Shown here one piece after another: positions 11,128 to 20,938 of a stretch of DNA of 64,000 bases. The stretch is from Siphonodentalium dalli (taxonomy: Eukaryota > Mollusca > Scaphopoda > Gadilida > Siphonodentaliidae). The position numbers and the translations under genes were made by a program. The stretch covers positions 60,026,893-60,090,892 of the forward strand of contig CP136067.1 in the NCBI GenBank assembly GCA_032622095.1. The letters run 5' to 3'. Positions within the stretch are counted from its first letter, which is position 1. Every line of letters starts with the position of its first letter. The notes beneath the pieces are model-generated. The model did no database searches. It had not been told where the DNA came from and saw only the letters and a list, made by a program, of their open reading frames with translations.

Positions 11128-12078
11128 CTTATTTAAAGTTTTTCAGATGTTTTCTCTCAGAGTGACTTGGACTTAGGTTTTTATAACAGGATTAAACATC
11201 GGATTGATATGTATGACAGTACACCTTTTAAGCAGCGTGCAAGACACATTCCACCTAGTATGATTGAAGAGGTCAGAAATCATCTTCATCAGTTACTTTC
11301 AGTTGGAGTTATTAGAAGATCCAGGAGTCCATTCTCTTCTAATGTTGTGCTTGTTAGGAAGCGCGGTTCTAATGCTCTTAGACTCTGTGTTGATTACAGG
11401 CAACTCAATAAACAGACTATACCTGATAATTATGCTTTGCCTAGGCCAGAAATGTTGTTTGATTCTCTCAAAGGTGCCAAGTACTTCTCTGTGCTTGATT
11501 TGAAAATGGGTTTTCATCAATTAGAGATCTCCGAGGAACACAAAGAGAGAACTGCTTTTTCTGTTTCAGGATTAGGATTTTACGAGTACAATCGCTTAGC
11601 TTTTGGACTTAACAATAGTCCAAGTTCATTTCAGAGAATGATGGAGGATTGTCTCGAAGGTTTAAACCATAATATCTGCAATATTTATATTGATGACATC
11701 ATTATTTGGTCGCAGACGGTTCCAGAGATGATAGAGCGACTTGAAGCTGTTTTTGACAGATTGAGGCAGTGTAATTTGAAGCTCGCACCTTCAAAATGCA
11801 AATTCTTTCAACGTAAATGTACTTATGTTGGTTTTATAGTTTCAGAGCATGGAATTGAAACTGATCCTGAGAAAGTTGACAAAATTGTCAATTGGCCAGC
11901 TCCGGAGAATCCAGATCAGTTGAGGAAATTTTTAGGTTTCTGTGGTTTTTATAGGAAATTTGTCAAGAATTTTTCTGCAATTTCTAAACCCCTTACAGAT
12001 TTACTCAGAACATTAATATTTCCGGTTAGTTACAGTTGTGTCTGTGACTATCTATCTTTACAGTGCTTTTATCTGTAA
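11128..12078 (+). CDS. Truncated pol: reverse transcriptase only
   Basis: Same frame as the upstream ORF, resuming after stops at 11125 and 11134; the first Met is at 11167. It encodes the fingers, palm and thumb of a Ty3/gypsy-type reverse transcriptase. Motifs counted from Met 11167 are VDYRQLN at 75-81, LDLKMGF at 110-116 with the first catalytic Asp, AFGLNNSPSSFQ near 145, YIDD at 174-177 with the catalytic pair, and FLGFCGFYRKFVKNFS near 255-270. Homology stops after KPLTDLLR, followed by about 20 unrelated residues and TAA. RNase H and integrase, which normally follow, are absent. All RT catalytic Asp residues are intact despite the truncation. Confidence 0.88.
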
Positions 12079-12910
12079 CATGGCATCCACTGCCTTGTTA
12101 GGATATCTCTCACATGTAATGTGAGCATTCAATATGTGATGTACCTTGAACATATGTTGTGTCATATGTCAGATATTGTTGTGTCCATTGATTATCTTTT
12201 AATATGTATTGTGTACTGTTAGGTATCATGTGTCATCTTCGTACGATCAGAGGTATAACTAGTTTTCCAGCTGACGATCCAGTGTAGAGCTACGACTCAT
12301 TTGAGGTACCAGTTTTCAAGGAATTCTTTTTCTTTTTTCTTATATGCTCTGTGAGGTGATATTATGTTCCTTTCAACTTATGATTATGTTTTTAACATTT
12401 GTGTTTTTGTTTACTCATTGAAATTTCAGATGGACCAGTGTGAATGTTTGACTTTTCAGCTGATTATTTACTAGCTGTCTTGAATTATTCATGGCATAGT
12501 TTCAGTTATTAGCAGGGATCGATAGTGGTGACTTTAAGTTTGATTTGATTAGTTCATAGATTACTTACAGCATTCTATGTTCAGTTTATTTCGGTTATGA
12601 TAGTGTTACATATAATCTCATTATTGCAGAGATATACGACAAATTTTCGACTGACGATCCAGTGGTTTAACTATTTGAGGTTCCAGTTCTCCAAGAAAAT
12701 TTTGTTTCTAGTTATATACTCTGGTGATATATAGTGTTCATATCATTTCTCTTTCAGCTAATCGGTTTCGAGATTAGTTCTGAATTCAGTTTTTGAACTC
12801 TGAATTTATTACATCGTGGTTTAGATGGTGCTCTACTATTATTTTTCAGAGTGTGAGAGTTTATTGATATTTTGTAGCTTTCAGTTGAATGATGCGGAGA
12901 TCATTCGCCA
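12079..12910 (+). other. Non-coding 3' interior of the LTR element
   Basis: About 830 bp occupying the place of RNase H and integrase. No protein homology is seen. It contains an internal direct repeat: CTGACGATCCAGTG near 12269 and 12652, each followed by a shared ATTTGAGGT(A/T)CCAGTT block and then a T-rich tract. Confidence 0.7.
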
Positions 12911-12923
12911 ACAGGAGGGAGAG
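12911..12923 (+). promoter_or_regulatory. Polypurine tract
   Basis: ACAGGAGGGAGAG directly precedes the right LTR start TGTGACGG at 12924. This is the expected plus-strand primer position. Confidence 0.85.
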
Positions 12924-13996
12924 TGTGACGGTGTAATTTAGCCCTAGTTTATATACAACTAATACAAGTTAATACTGACAACTAGCAGCTAACATATTCA
13001 TCCATATCACCGGTATTTACGACATCCCGTTTACCCTCTCAACTTTGCTGTATTCGATCCGTCCCTGTCTTATCACTGTCACTTCAGCCCAATGCTAAAC
13101 GCTCTAGTACCGCCACTTCAAATAATACAGGTAAGCTCGCAGCTGATTGGATGACACATGGTCGCGCGTAAAGTTGTCAAAGGTTAAACAGTTTCGCGGG
13201 GTTTTAGATTAGTTTGTCAGAAAGTAAAGTTGTCTTCGGAAAGTTATTGTCTTAAAGTCTTAGTTTATTTTGTCGTCAAGATGTCGTCAAGTTGTTTAGA
13301 CTATCGTTGTATACAGATCCTGACATAGTGGCCTATGTCTCATTGAACTGGTATGTTCACAGTTTCTATATTTTATCGTTATAACATGTTTTTATTAATA
13401 CTTTTGTCTTCAAGTAAATCACCATAGAGTTTGTCCATTTTGACATAAAGTATATTTCCTATTTTAATTATATTTTAATGTGATTACTTTTGTGAGGTTA
13501 TCTCCCGATAACCTGAGATGCCAGTTTGTAGATATCTCAATTAGATAGATTGGATATCTGGCATTTCTTGTATTTTCAGGAACTCCTCAAGTTCCTTTAA
13601 CATATATTTGTGTATGCACATATGCGTGCTTATCATGCAAATGGTAATATATTTGCATTTGGTTGCAGGGCCTATGATATAATATTCTATGCCTATAGTG
13701 ATGTATGATAACACTCTCTGTGTTATGTGAACAGACTATGCCAGTCTGTGGATGATGTTTGATTGTATGTGTTGGTGGTGATGATGATGATGATGATGAT
13801 AATCAAGATGTGTTATTAAGATGAATAAATGCTATTGAAGACTACAAAAGGTAATATGAACTTTCCATAGACCCTGCCCACCAACACTGAGAATTCATTG
13901 ACGGAGCCCATACTGCCAAGGCTAACTTTATAAATTTAATGTCAAAGGCTCAAGGACATTTAATAATATAAATGGACCCATAGTAACCCTATGACA
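12924..13996 (+). repeat. Right LTR
   Basis: 1073 bp. Reads as identical to 6511-7583 by eye in every block compared, including the GAT-repeat length. Ends CTATGACA before the GTAT duplication. Confidence 0.95.
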
Positions 13997-14810
13997 GTAT
14001 GATGTTCTCGCTTGCTGATTCAAATTTCCTCCAGTTAGGTTTTATTTGAGCGGATGTTAGGCTAGGGTCGTTGGCGCTTTCGCCGTATGATATGCTCATG
14101 ACGATAGGGCGATGATTTGAGACATTAATTGGGGAGTCACCCAAGACCTCAATTTTAGATATTCTCGACTTGTCTTGTGTCGGTACAAGAATGTGGTCGA
14201 TTATGCTACCTCCATTTCCATTGGGCGCAACAAATGTTTCGGATAATCCCCTGCAAAGAGGGCTTGAATTTGCTGAGAAGAATTTGCTTTCATTCACAAA
14301 TGTGGAGAATGACCTGTTTCTGGCGTCTGATTTTTGAAGATTACCATTGAAGTCTCCCATCAAGATCAAATGCCCCAACAAGGAGTAACTGCTTATTATA
14401 TCTGAGAGAAATTTGATATAGTCTCTGTAAAATTCGACAGCGTAGTTGGTACATGGCATGTATACCTAAAAAATGTAGATATATACCCCCGGTCTGAGTC
14501 TAAACTGTATGCCACAAATGCGATCGTCGGACATGTCTAAAATTGTTATCTTGCTGTTATGCTCGGTTTTCCATAGAAGGGCGACACCTCCTTTGTATCT
14601 TCCGCGTTGCATATGTACACGTTGAGTTGCATCACAAACTGCGTGAAAACGATAATTTGGATCAACTGATTCCAGAAAGTGAGCGTTATGTTCGTGGAGC
14701 CAGTGTTCTGATATCCCACATATATCGGTATTTTGAGTTGACAACATATTACTGAGATAACTGCTGCTGGAGAGCAATCCGGTACAATTCCACGTAACAA
14801 CATTCAGCAT
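13997..14810 (-). pseudogene. LINE ORF2, APE endonuclease part (broken)
   Basis: N-terminal apurinic/apyrimidinic-type endonuclease that nicks the target DNA for LINE priming. It starts MLNVVTWNCTGLL (metal-binding Asn), then has ISEHWL (catalytic Glu), GGVALLW, LILMGDFNGN (Asp/Asn) and SNHRPIV (catalytic His; the preceding residue is Asn where SDH is common). A TAG stop at 14466-14468 interrupts the frame, which then continues unchanged with VYMPCTNY. The remainder of ORF2 is on the other side of the LTR element from 6510 downward. Confidence 0.85.
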
Positions 14811-14923
14811 GACCGCAAAAATTGGATTGACTTACAAACAAAATTAATAGGAGCATGCGACCAAAGGTAGCTGAGAATATAGAGATATATATACCAAGTA
14901 CAATGAATAGTTGTGCCTATAAT

Positions 14924-16228
14924 TTACGTGCGTGTGTTGGTATCATTGGAAATCCATTCTGTGCACGTGACTCCTTTTGGGAAGCAGTCAGGGCCTCTAC
15001 AGTAGATACTATCTGAAACACCAACGTTAATTCGGGCTGATATTTGGCCATTGCTGCGAGATCTGAAAACATGAACAATTGTGAATTTAACATGTGCGTC
15101 GATCAAAAATTTGGCCATAATTTGAGAGTTCATTGTTTCTGGTAGATTGGAAACAAAGAGTCTAGTTGTCTTGATAGGATAGTCGTTGCGCCTGCGGTAT
15201 ATATCACGATTGTCATTGCGATTAATTGGCGAAGAACCGCTACGTCTCATTCCTGAACTCGTACCAGTTGGTCGGAAAACACTGTTATGTTTGTCGTCAG
15301 ACGGTCTGTCGCGCACGTTGTTGAACCGGTCGTCACATTCATAATCACGACTATAAGATGAGTAATGTTTGTTGTGGTCTAGACGATCCCGTTTACCGCT
15401 ATTTGCATTTTGCCTGCGATCACGCATTTCATACCAATCATCGCGCTGGTAATCGTCATTGTCACGAGAGTCCCTGTCTGTGTATTTGTCGTCAACTCTG
15501 CCGTTATCTTGGTAGTTGTCTCGTGGGTGCTTATAGTTAGTTCGCTCGTCTCGCTCAATCGGATTACCGTTGTTATTTTGTGATGCCTCTGATGGTGCAG
15601 CATCGGATTCAGCAGCGATGTCATTTTGTTCAGCCTGTTCGTCCGAACAGTTATCCCAGACAGTGTATTCATTTTGTGCGAAAGCATCATCAACGGTATC
15701 TTTTATGTTGCTGCAGAATTGATCTAAGCGTTCGCACAATAGGTCGCCAAAATTTGTCAGCGCTTCCTTCAAGTCATCTAAATTAGTTTGACTTTGCGGT
15801 TCGGATTGGGCATTTTGTGTCGTTTTGTTGGTGAGTCGCTTTAAGTTGTCACTAAGTGTTCCGATAGAACCTGCATTCTTGTTGATAGCTTTGACCGCTG
15901 TTTTGGCTTGCTCTAGGGGTGTTTCGATGTCGGCCTGTAGGTCCTTGATTCTCGAGCGACAGTTCGCAACACCGTCGCATTTCTCGTCGATATAACGCTG
16001 TAATTTATGTTCATTAGAATGTAAGATTTCGGTGTTTTCAGAGACCATGTCCTCAATGCCCGCTACAGATTGTTTAATATCTTCAATGGTGCTTTCGGTG
16101 GGCTGGGAGGCAATGCGCTTTTCAAGTTCTGCAACGCGATCACTGACGTTCGATATGGACTCTGTTATGTTGGGAATTGCATTGAGAATTTTCTGCGTGA
16201 GATTTCTATTCTCAATCAACATATCCAT
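14924..16228 (-). CDS. LINE ORF1: coiled coil, Asp/Arg-rich tract, RRM-like domain
   Basis: 434 codons, intact. Residues 1-180 are helical with heptad-like spacing (ITESISNVSDRVAELEKRI and following), suggesting a multimerising coiled coil. Residues 225-335 are an unusual mixed-charge tract dominated by Asp, Arg, Asn, Tyr and Ser. Residues ~350-430 hold an RRM-like fold beginning KTTRLFVSNLPE, with a second RNP-like strand ISARINVGV. This is the RRM-type ORF1 layout of LINE RNA-binding chaperones, which package the LINE RNA. It begins 19 bp after the stop of the upstream ORF in a different frame. A 113-bp gap separates it from ORF2. Confidence 0.75.
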   Translation of the reverse strand: MDMLIENRNLTQKILNAIPNITESISNVSDRVAELEKRIASQPTESTIEDIKQSVAGIEDMVSENTEILHSNEHKLQRYIDEKCDGVANCRSRIKDLQADIETPLEQAKTAVKAINKNAGSIGTLSDNLKRLTNKTTQNAQSEPQSQTNLDDLKEALTNFGDLLCERLDQFCSNIKDTVDDAFAQNEYTVWDNCSDEQAEQNDIAAESDAAPSEASQNNNGNPIERDERTNYKHPRDNYQDNGRVDDKYTDRDSRDNDDYQRDDWYEMRDRRQNANSGKRDRLDHNKHYSSYSRDYECDDRFNNVRDRPSDDKHNSVFRPTGTSSGMRRSGSSPINRNDNRDIYRRRNDYPIKTTRLFVSNLPETMNSQIMAKFLIDAHVKFTIVHVFRSRSNGQISARINVGVSDSIYCRGPDCFPKGVTCTEWISNDTNTRT

Positions 16229-16247
16229 TGTTTGAGAGTGAACCGAG

Positions 16248-16898
16248 TTATCGAGGAAATGTTGTCTGGGTTGGTTGGTGCGACATATTCATGGTACCAT
16301 TTGCTGACAGTGATTGTTTTTGGCTCTTACTGAGGAGATCATGTAAGCCATTTCCGCCGTCCACAAGAAAGAATAAGAGAGAATATATGTCAGATGATAG
16401 TTTCTGAAAGACTTCCTGCCCACCTTTGGCGTTCACACGGTTTTTTAGAATGGAGTATGGATTGTACAATTGTTGGAATGTTTTGTCGGACTTTACTTCA
16501 GAGAATATTGCAAGTCTAACTTTCTTTAGGATGCTTTCGTCCCTGTCGGTAATGTTTTCTATAGCTCTGGTTATGCTGTCTCTGGGAGTGGAGTTTACAA
16601 ATTTAGTACAAGATGTGACAGCTACTCGGTTTGCCCAATCACCAGGCTCCATGCACGTGGCAACTTCCTTTAATTGCACAAAAGCCGATTCCATGTCTGG
16701 GTTTCTACGATATGTGTCAGTCGTCATTAGTTGTGGCTGTGGAGTTGAGCAAGATGTCGAGTCATATTGGTAGGATCCAATATTTTGGTCTTGATATTTA
16801 ACATTTGAGAGGGTCTGAAAAGATGCTCCAGAGATAGGGTCAACTAACACTTCTCCAGCTTCGTTGATTTGAGCCATGGCCATGCAGGTATGCAGCAA
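16248..16898 (-). CDS. Unknown ORF upstream of LINE ORF1
   Basis: 216 codons, or 210 from the downstream start MAQINEAGEV, which is also in good context. I recognise no family. The N-terminal third is Ser/Thr/Gln-rich. Residues ~75-190 look compactly folded, with alternating hydrophobic and charged stretches (KKVRLAIFSEVKSDKTFQQL, FQKLSSDIYSLLFFLVDGG), and the tail is polar. It lies on the same strand as ORF1 and ORF2 with only 19 bp before ORF1, so it is probably part of the same LINE transcript. It could be a third LINE ORF, or the original N-terminal part of ORF1 separated by a frameshift and stop. It could be translated first and ORF1 by reinitiation. Confidence 0.55.
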   Translation of the reverse strand: MLHTCMAMAQINEAGEVLVDPISGASFQTLSNVKYQDQNIGSYQYDSTSCSTPQPQLMTTDTYRRNPDMESAFVQLKEVATCMEPGDWANRVAVTSCTKFVNSTPRDSITRAIENITDRDESILKKVRLAIFSEVKSDKTFQQLYNPYSILKNRVNAKGGQEVFQKLSSDIYSLLFFLVDGGNGLHDLLSKSQKQSLSANGTMNMSHQPTQTTFPR

Positions 16899-17814
16899 AA
16901 CTGTTATAGTGTGCTCAATTAATTATAAGTTACAAAGGGCAATCATTTGGTGAGCACTATCCATTTCACAGCGAATCGCCTGGCAATATAATCAGAGTGG
17001 TGATATTGATTTTTCAGTACTTGCACAACAGGTGAATTGGGTTCATGTATAGGTCAATTGGGCTGATATGGCGGAAACAGCAGAATAGCCTTCAGAGCAT
17101 CAAATGTTTTATTGGGCGTGAATTTTATGTGTTGGTGTAGAATTTTCGAACAGAGTTTTGAATATTTTGAACTGTTTTGTTTTATCCAAACATACCGTTT
17201 TTGAGCAAAGCGTCCATGTCCGAGAATTTCAAACAGTGATAACGATGCCTTGCATCCGAGAAAACGATCACAGCGATGAACATATCATAATACCATAGAG
17301 AGATATGAAATTAATTGGAAATTTCGTCCCTGGAAAATGATAACAAACCGGCGGCGGCCATCTTCATACGTCAGACTAATATCGCTTAGTGGACTAGTTA
17401 CGGATATAGCTGTACACCCCTCCGACGGTATGTTTTAGTCCCCTCCTCATTATTGTTTTAACCATTGCTGAATATTGAAAACAATTATGTTCTAAGTAGA
17501 AAAATGTCATATAACTCCACAAAAAAGTATGACATATTTCATAATCATAGGTTCACAAGTTCCCATGGTTCTAAATATATATGCCAAGTAAAAACAAAAC
17601 AAATGACCGCAAAATATAGGAATAAAAACTCGGAAAATTGCATCTACGGAAGGACGAATAAGCTGCCTCTTGTATAACCCCACAACTCGTTGCGAGTGTG
17701 AAATCAAATATGAAAGTGTCAATGACACTGTACCTCAACTTAGGTAGGGGAATAATTTAATGGTTGACAGTAAATGGAGGAATAGGAAAGGTGCTAGCTA
17801 ATTGAAATGTCTAA
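16899..17814. other. Likely LINE 5' region, then no feature
   Basis: No coding region. The part next to 16898 may be the LINE 5' UTR, but no boundary is visible. A GCGGCGGCCATCTTC word occurs near 17351. Confidence 0.35.
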
Positions 17815-18420
17815 GTAAGACTAGATGTACATGTCAATATCAACATTCATGACAGGTTTCATAATGATCGGATCAGGGATGTGGTGATTATGGTGTGCCA
17901 AAGGATTTATTGATGCAAAGAGTAAATTTTAAAATGGCCCGATAAAGATCAGACCAAAGGTACGACCTGTAGCCCGCGCCAAAGGATTTAGTCATGCAAA
18001 GAGTAATATCCAAGATGGCTGCTGGCGGCCATGTTTTTTGGCCGAACGACCCCAAAATCACTCGTTCCCATCTGCATGTCATTGTTAACATCCATGACAA
18101 ATTTCATGAAGTTCTGACCAAAGCTACAACCTGTAGCCCGCGCCAAATAATTTAGTCATGCAAAGAGTAAAATCCAAGATGGCTGCTGGCGGCCATTTGT
18201 TTGGCTGAACTACCCCAAAATCACTCGTTCCCATCTACATGTCAATATTAACATCCATGACAAATTTCATGATGATCAGACGAACAGTACGACCTGTAGC
18301 CCGCGCCAATGGCTTGAATTTTGAAATTCAATATGGCCACCAGCGGCCATGTTTTTTGGCCGAATGACCCCAAAATGACTCGTTCCCACCTGTAGCCCGC
18401 GCCAAAGGAAATTGTTGACG
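17815..18420. repeat. Tandem repeat, ~166-bp unit, about 3.5 copies
   Basis: Shared words are CCCATCTNCATGTCA (18065 and 18231, 166 bp apart), AACATCCATGACAAATTTCATGA, ACCTGTAGCCCGCGCCAA and GGCGGCCATG(T)TTTTTGGC. The units are diverged and the first is irregular. Confidence 0.8.
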
Positions 18421-18510
18421 GACACACGCACACGCGCACACACGGACGACGGACGCCAAACCATGGCAATAGCTCAAACCTACAAAGTAAGTTGAGCTAA
18501 TAAAGGTTAA
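18421..18510. repeat. Terminal motif of the tandem repeat with small hairpin
   Basis: A GACGGAC/CACACG-rich stretch is followed by a stem TAGCTCAA (18470-18477) / TTGAGCTA (18492-18499). The layout looks like the end of a short interspersed element. Confidence 0.5.
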
Positions 18511-19456
18511 AAATCGGCACTCCGCTGCATTTTTCTGAAAAAAAATTGGTGTAAATCTAAAAAAAAAATTATGTCGGCCTTCCGAGAGTGATGACAAGTC
18601 AGAGTTAACAATATGACATACATCAAAAGTTATATGTTTACCAAACATGTACTTCGTGGTTGGATTTCAGTTACAGGTTACAGTTCAGTTATATATATAA
18701 GTCACCGCCTGGGTGTTATGTTGTCTCAGGAGACATATACAACATTATGAATACCCAGAACCATTGTGGCCACGCAAAAGTCAAATGAAACGCCCATCAT
18801 CTACGGCAAAGTTGCTTTTTCGACCAGAAATTGAAGGAAGATGGCAGACTTCAGCAAAATCACAACTAAGCGGACAGATTTTTTACAACTAATGATTAAA
18901 TTTTTCGGGACTAACCGGACAGTATTTTCGAGGTGGGTACCCGCACCAAAAGATGAAATTTGGAATTTTGAGACAGTCCGTGAAAATACCCAAAATATGT
19001 ATTTGTGGGGGGAAAACAGGCCTTTCGATTGATATATCGGTTGTTGCGACAGATGTCTGCGATGAATGTGAAAAGTGTGATTTTCTGGAATATTTTGGGG
19101 AAGAAATCGTCTTGCGGCGATGATTAAATGGCATTTTTTCCGCGATAGAACACTGACAACTGCCTTTTATTGATCGTCAGTGTCCAAACATTAGTGAAGA
19201 AATATTCACTCACCTTCAGTTGGTCATATATCGTATCCAAGCGTTTATTTTCCCAAAAACACGTCAAAAAATGTCAACAAATATTTGTCGACTGATATTT
19301 CTCCACCTCGAAATCTACGACTTCCGGTTTTGGTTCGTGTCCGTTGATCCACTGTGGAGTTATGGCAAACAATCTGCTCGACCGAATTCCGAAATGTTAC
19401 TATTTATAGAAATGACTATCCATGTTGTAACTTCGTTCATTCATTTTACGAACGAT
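18511..19456. other. No feature seen
   Basis: Only short open frames without recognisable domains. No repeat partner noticed in the window. Confidence 0.4.
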
Positions 19457-19461
19457 TCATC

Positions 19462-19522
19462 CACACCGCGTAATCAAATGGCCTGATCTGCACCTAAAAC
19501 TCTAATCTGCCTGATGGAACTG
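19462..19522 (+). repeat. Left 61-bp terminal inverted repeat
   Basis: Starts CACACCGCGTAATCAAATGG and ends CTGATGGAACTG. Reverse complement of 26728-26788 with one mismatch. Confidence 0.85.
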
Positions 19523-20440
19523 CTGCTCTGCGTGCTAAATATAGAATTTTTGTGTTGACGACCACCTGGTTGGCACTGAATAGTACATAGCACAGGGTGT
19601 TGCGTTATCCGCATGCTCAAATTTGTATTCCTGTGAAGTTACGTTCAGCCTCATCGTTCTGTCTTTTTCTCGACGAAAGTAAAATTTACGTTTCGCGCAT
19701 GCACTATATGCAATTTTGCGTACTTGTTAAAAATGACGCGAAAATGTTTTTCTCTTGCTGAATTCAAACTTAATTGGTTAGAACACGTATTATCGTAGTT
19801 TAGGGAAAATGAATGTGGTGTTGAGTGTGAACGTTACATCCTTCCATATGAATTCAACGACTATTGCCTGGTAAAACTGGATAAAAACTCGATTTGAATT
19901 GAAGTTCTGGTGACACTGATCGTGAATCGTGATGTTGACATTCATATTGTTGTTGACATTTTGATTGAATTTGTCAGCGGAAACACTCGTTTCTCAAAGA
20001 AAGAATTTGGGAACCTCAGAGAGTAAACACACACACAAACTGAAGTTTCACTAGTTAGGTGACCGATGTTCGTCAGTTTCTCTTAATATCGTCTAAGCTG
20101 ATAAGGAACGCTCTAAGCTGATAAGGAACACTCTATATATTCATATATGATCAGCTATGAATAGTATGATAATATATGCCCCCCCCCCCCCCCCTTAGGA
20201 TCAACGACACTTATCCGACAGGACCTCCTGTGTTAATTTCCCCCTGTATGTGAATTTCCAGCAACCAGAGTCCAACTATTTTTGGTATATGATTAATTAT
20301 TTAATTATAATTGTTTATTAGTGCCCCTTTAAGTCGTCTTAGATCAACGGCACCTATAAGTACATGTACACCATAGACTTGAAATAGGGGGGAAACTCTT
20401 AAGTTCATATTATCAGCATCCCTGTCCCCAAATAAGATCC
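19523..20440. other. Interior sequence without genes
   Basis: No recognisable coding region. Contains a short tandem of AAGCTGATAAGGAAC (20095-20130) and a 16-bp run of C at 20179-20194. Confidence 0.4.
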
Positions 20441-20910
20441 TCTTTCTATTGACAAAAACATTAGAAATGTGTTTGTCTCGGTCTGTACCAGTCAAATCAG
20501 TTTGTCTCATGGTTCCCAAATAAGATCCTCTTCAAAATTATTCTGTCTCGGTCTGTCCCAGACCTTTCTATTGGGACAGGAAATATCAAAGGTAAATAAT
20601 ATATTTAATATGAAAACATTAGGAATGTGTTTGTCTCGGTCTGTACCAGTAAAATCAGTTTGTCCCATGGTTCCCAAATGAGATCCTCTTCAAAATAATT
20701 CTGTCTCGGTCTGTCCCAGACCTTTCTATTGGGACAGGAAATATCAAAGGTAAATAATATATTTAATATGAAAACATTAGAAATGTGTTTGTCTCGGTCT
20801 GTACCAGTAAAATCAGTTTGTCCCATGGTTCCCAAATAAGATCCGCTTCAAAATAATTCTGTCTCGGTCTGTCCCAGACCTTTCTATTGGGACAGGAAAT
20901 ATCAAAGGTA
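20440..20910. repeat. 158-bp tandem repeat, about three copies
   Basis: TTCTGTCTCGGTCTGTCCCA recurs at about 20541, 20699 and 20857. Each unit holds a perfect 8-bp stem CTGTCCCA / TGGGACAG with an 11-base loop. Copies 1 and 2 also carry GGTAAATAATATATTTAATA, which is absent where the third copy ends at 20910. Confidence 0.9.
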
Positions 20911-20938
20911 AAGGTGACTGGTTTGACATGACACATAG

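Larger units (their letters stand above)
6511..13996 (+). mobile_element. Ty3/gypsy-type LTR retrotransposon, young but defective
   Basis: Two direct LTRs of 1073 bp (TG...CA ends) flank a 5.3-kb interior with a primer-binding site, long leader, zinc knuckle plus aspartic protease ORF, reverse transcriptase ORF and a polypurine tract. The LTRs read as identical in the parts compared, and a 4-bp GTAT duplication flanks the element, so insertion was recent. RNase H, integrase and a recognisable capsid domain are missing, and two in-frame stops separate protease from RT. It was therefore probably mobilised by proteins of a related complete element. It lies inside ORF2 of a minus-strand LINE. Confidence 0.92.
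3770..16898 (-). mobile_element. Non-LTR retrotransposon (LINE), minus strand, split by an LTR element
   Basis: Read on the minus strand the order is an unknown ORF (16898-16248), ORF1 with coiled coil and RRM-like end (16228-14924), ORF2 endonuclease (14810-13997), the inserted LTR retrotransposon (13996-6511), then the ORF2 reverse transcriptase and C-terminal part (6510-3914). Without the insertion and one copy of the 4-bp GTAT duplication, the ORF2 frame is open across the junction, so the LINE was present first. ORF2 also has an in-frame stop and two frameshifts, so this copy is dead. The clade is unresolved: the APE endonuclease plus RRM-type ORF1 suit CR1/L2/Jockey/I-type groups. The 5' end was not located beyond 16898. 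Confidence 0.85.

Noticed and set aside
14543-16333. Plus-strand ORFs overlapping the LINE
   Set aside because: Shadows of the minus-strand LINE ORFs, which have clear homology.
18421-18510. tRNA-derived SINE head or tRNA gene
   Set aside because: No A/B-box pair or cloverleaf is visible; only a short terminal hairpin.
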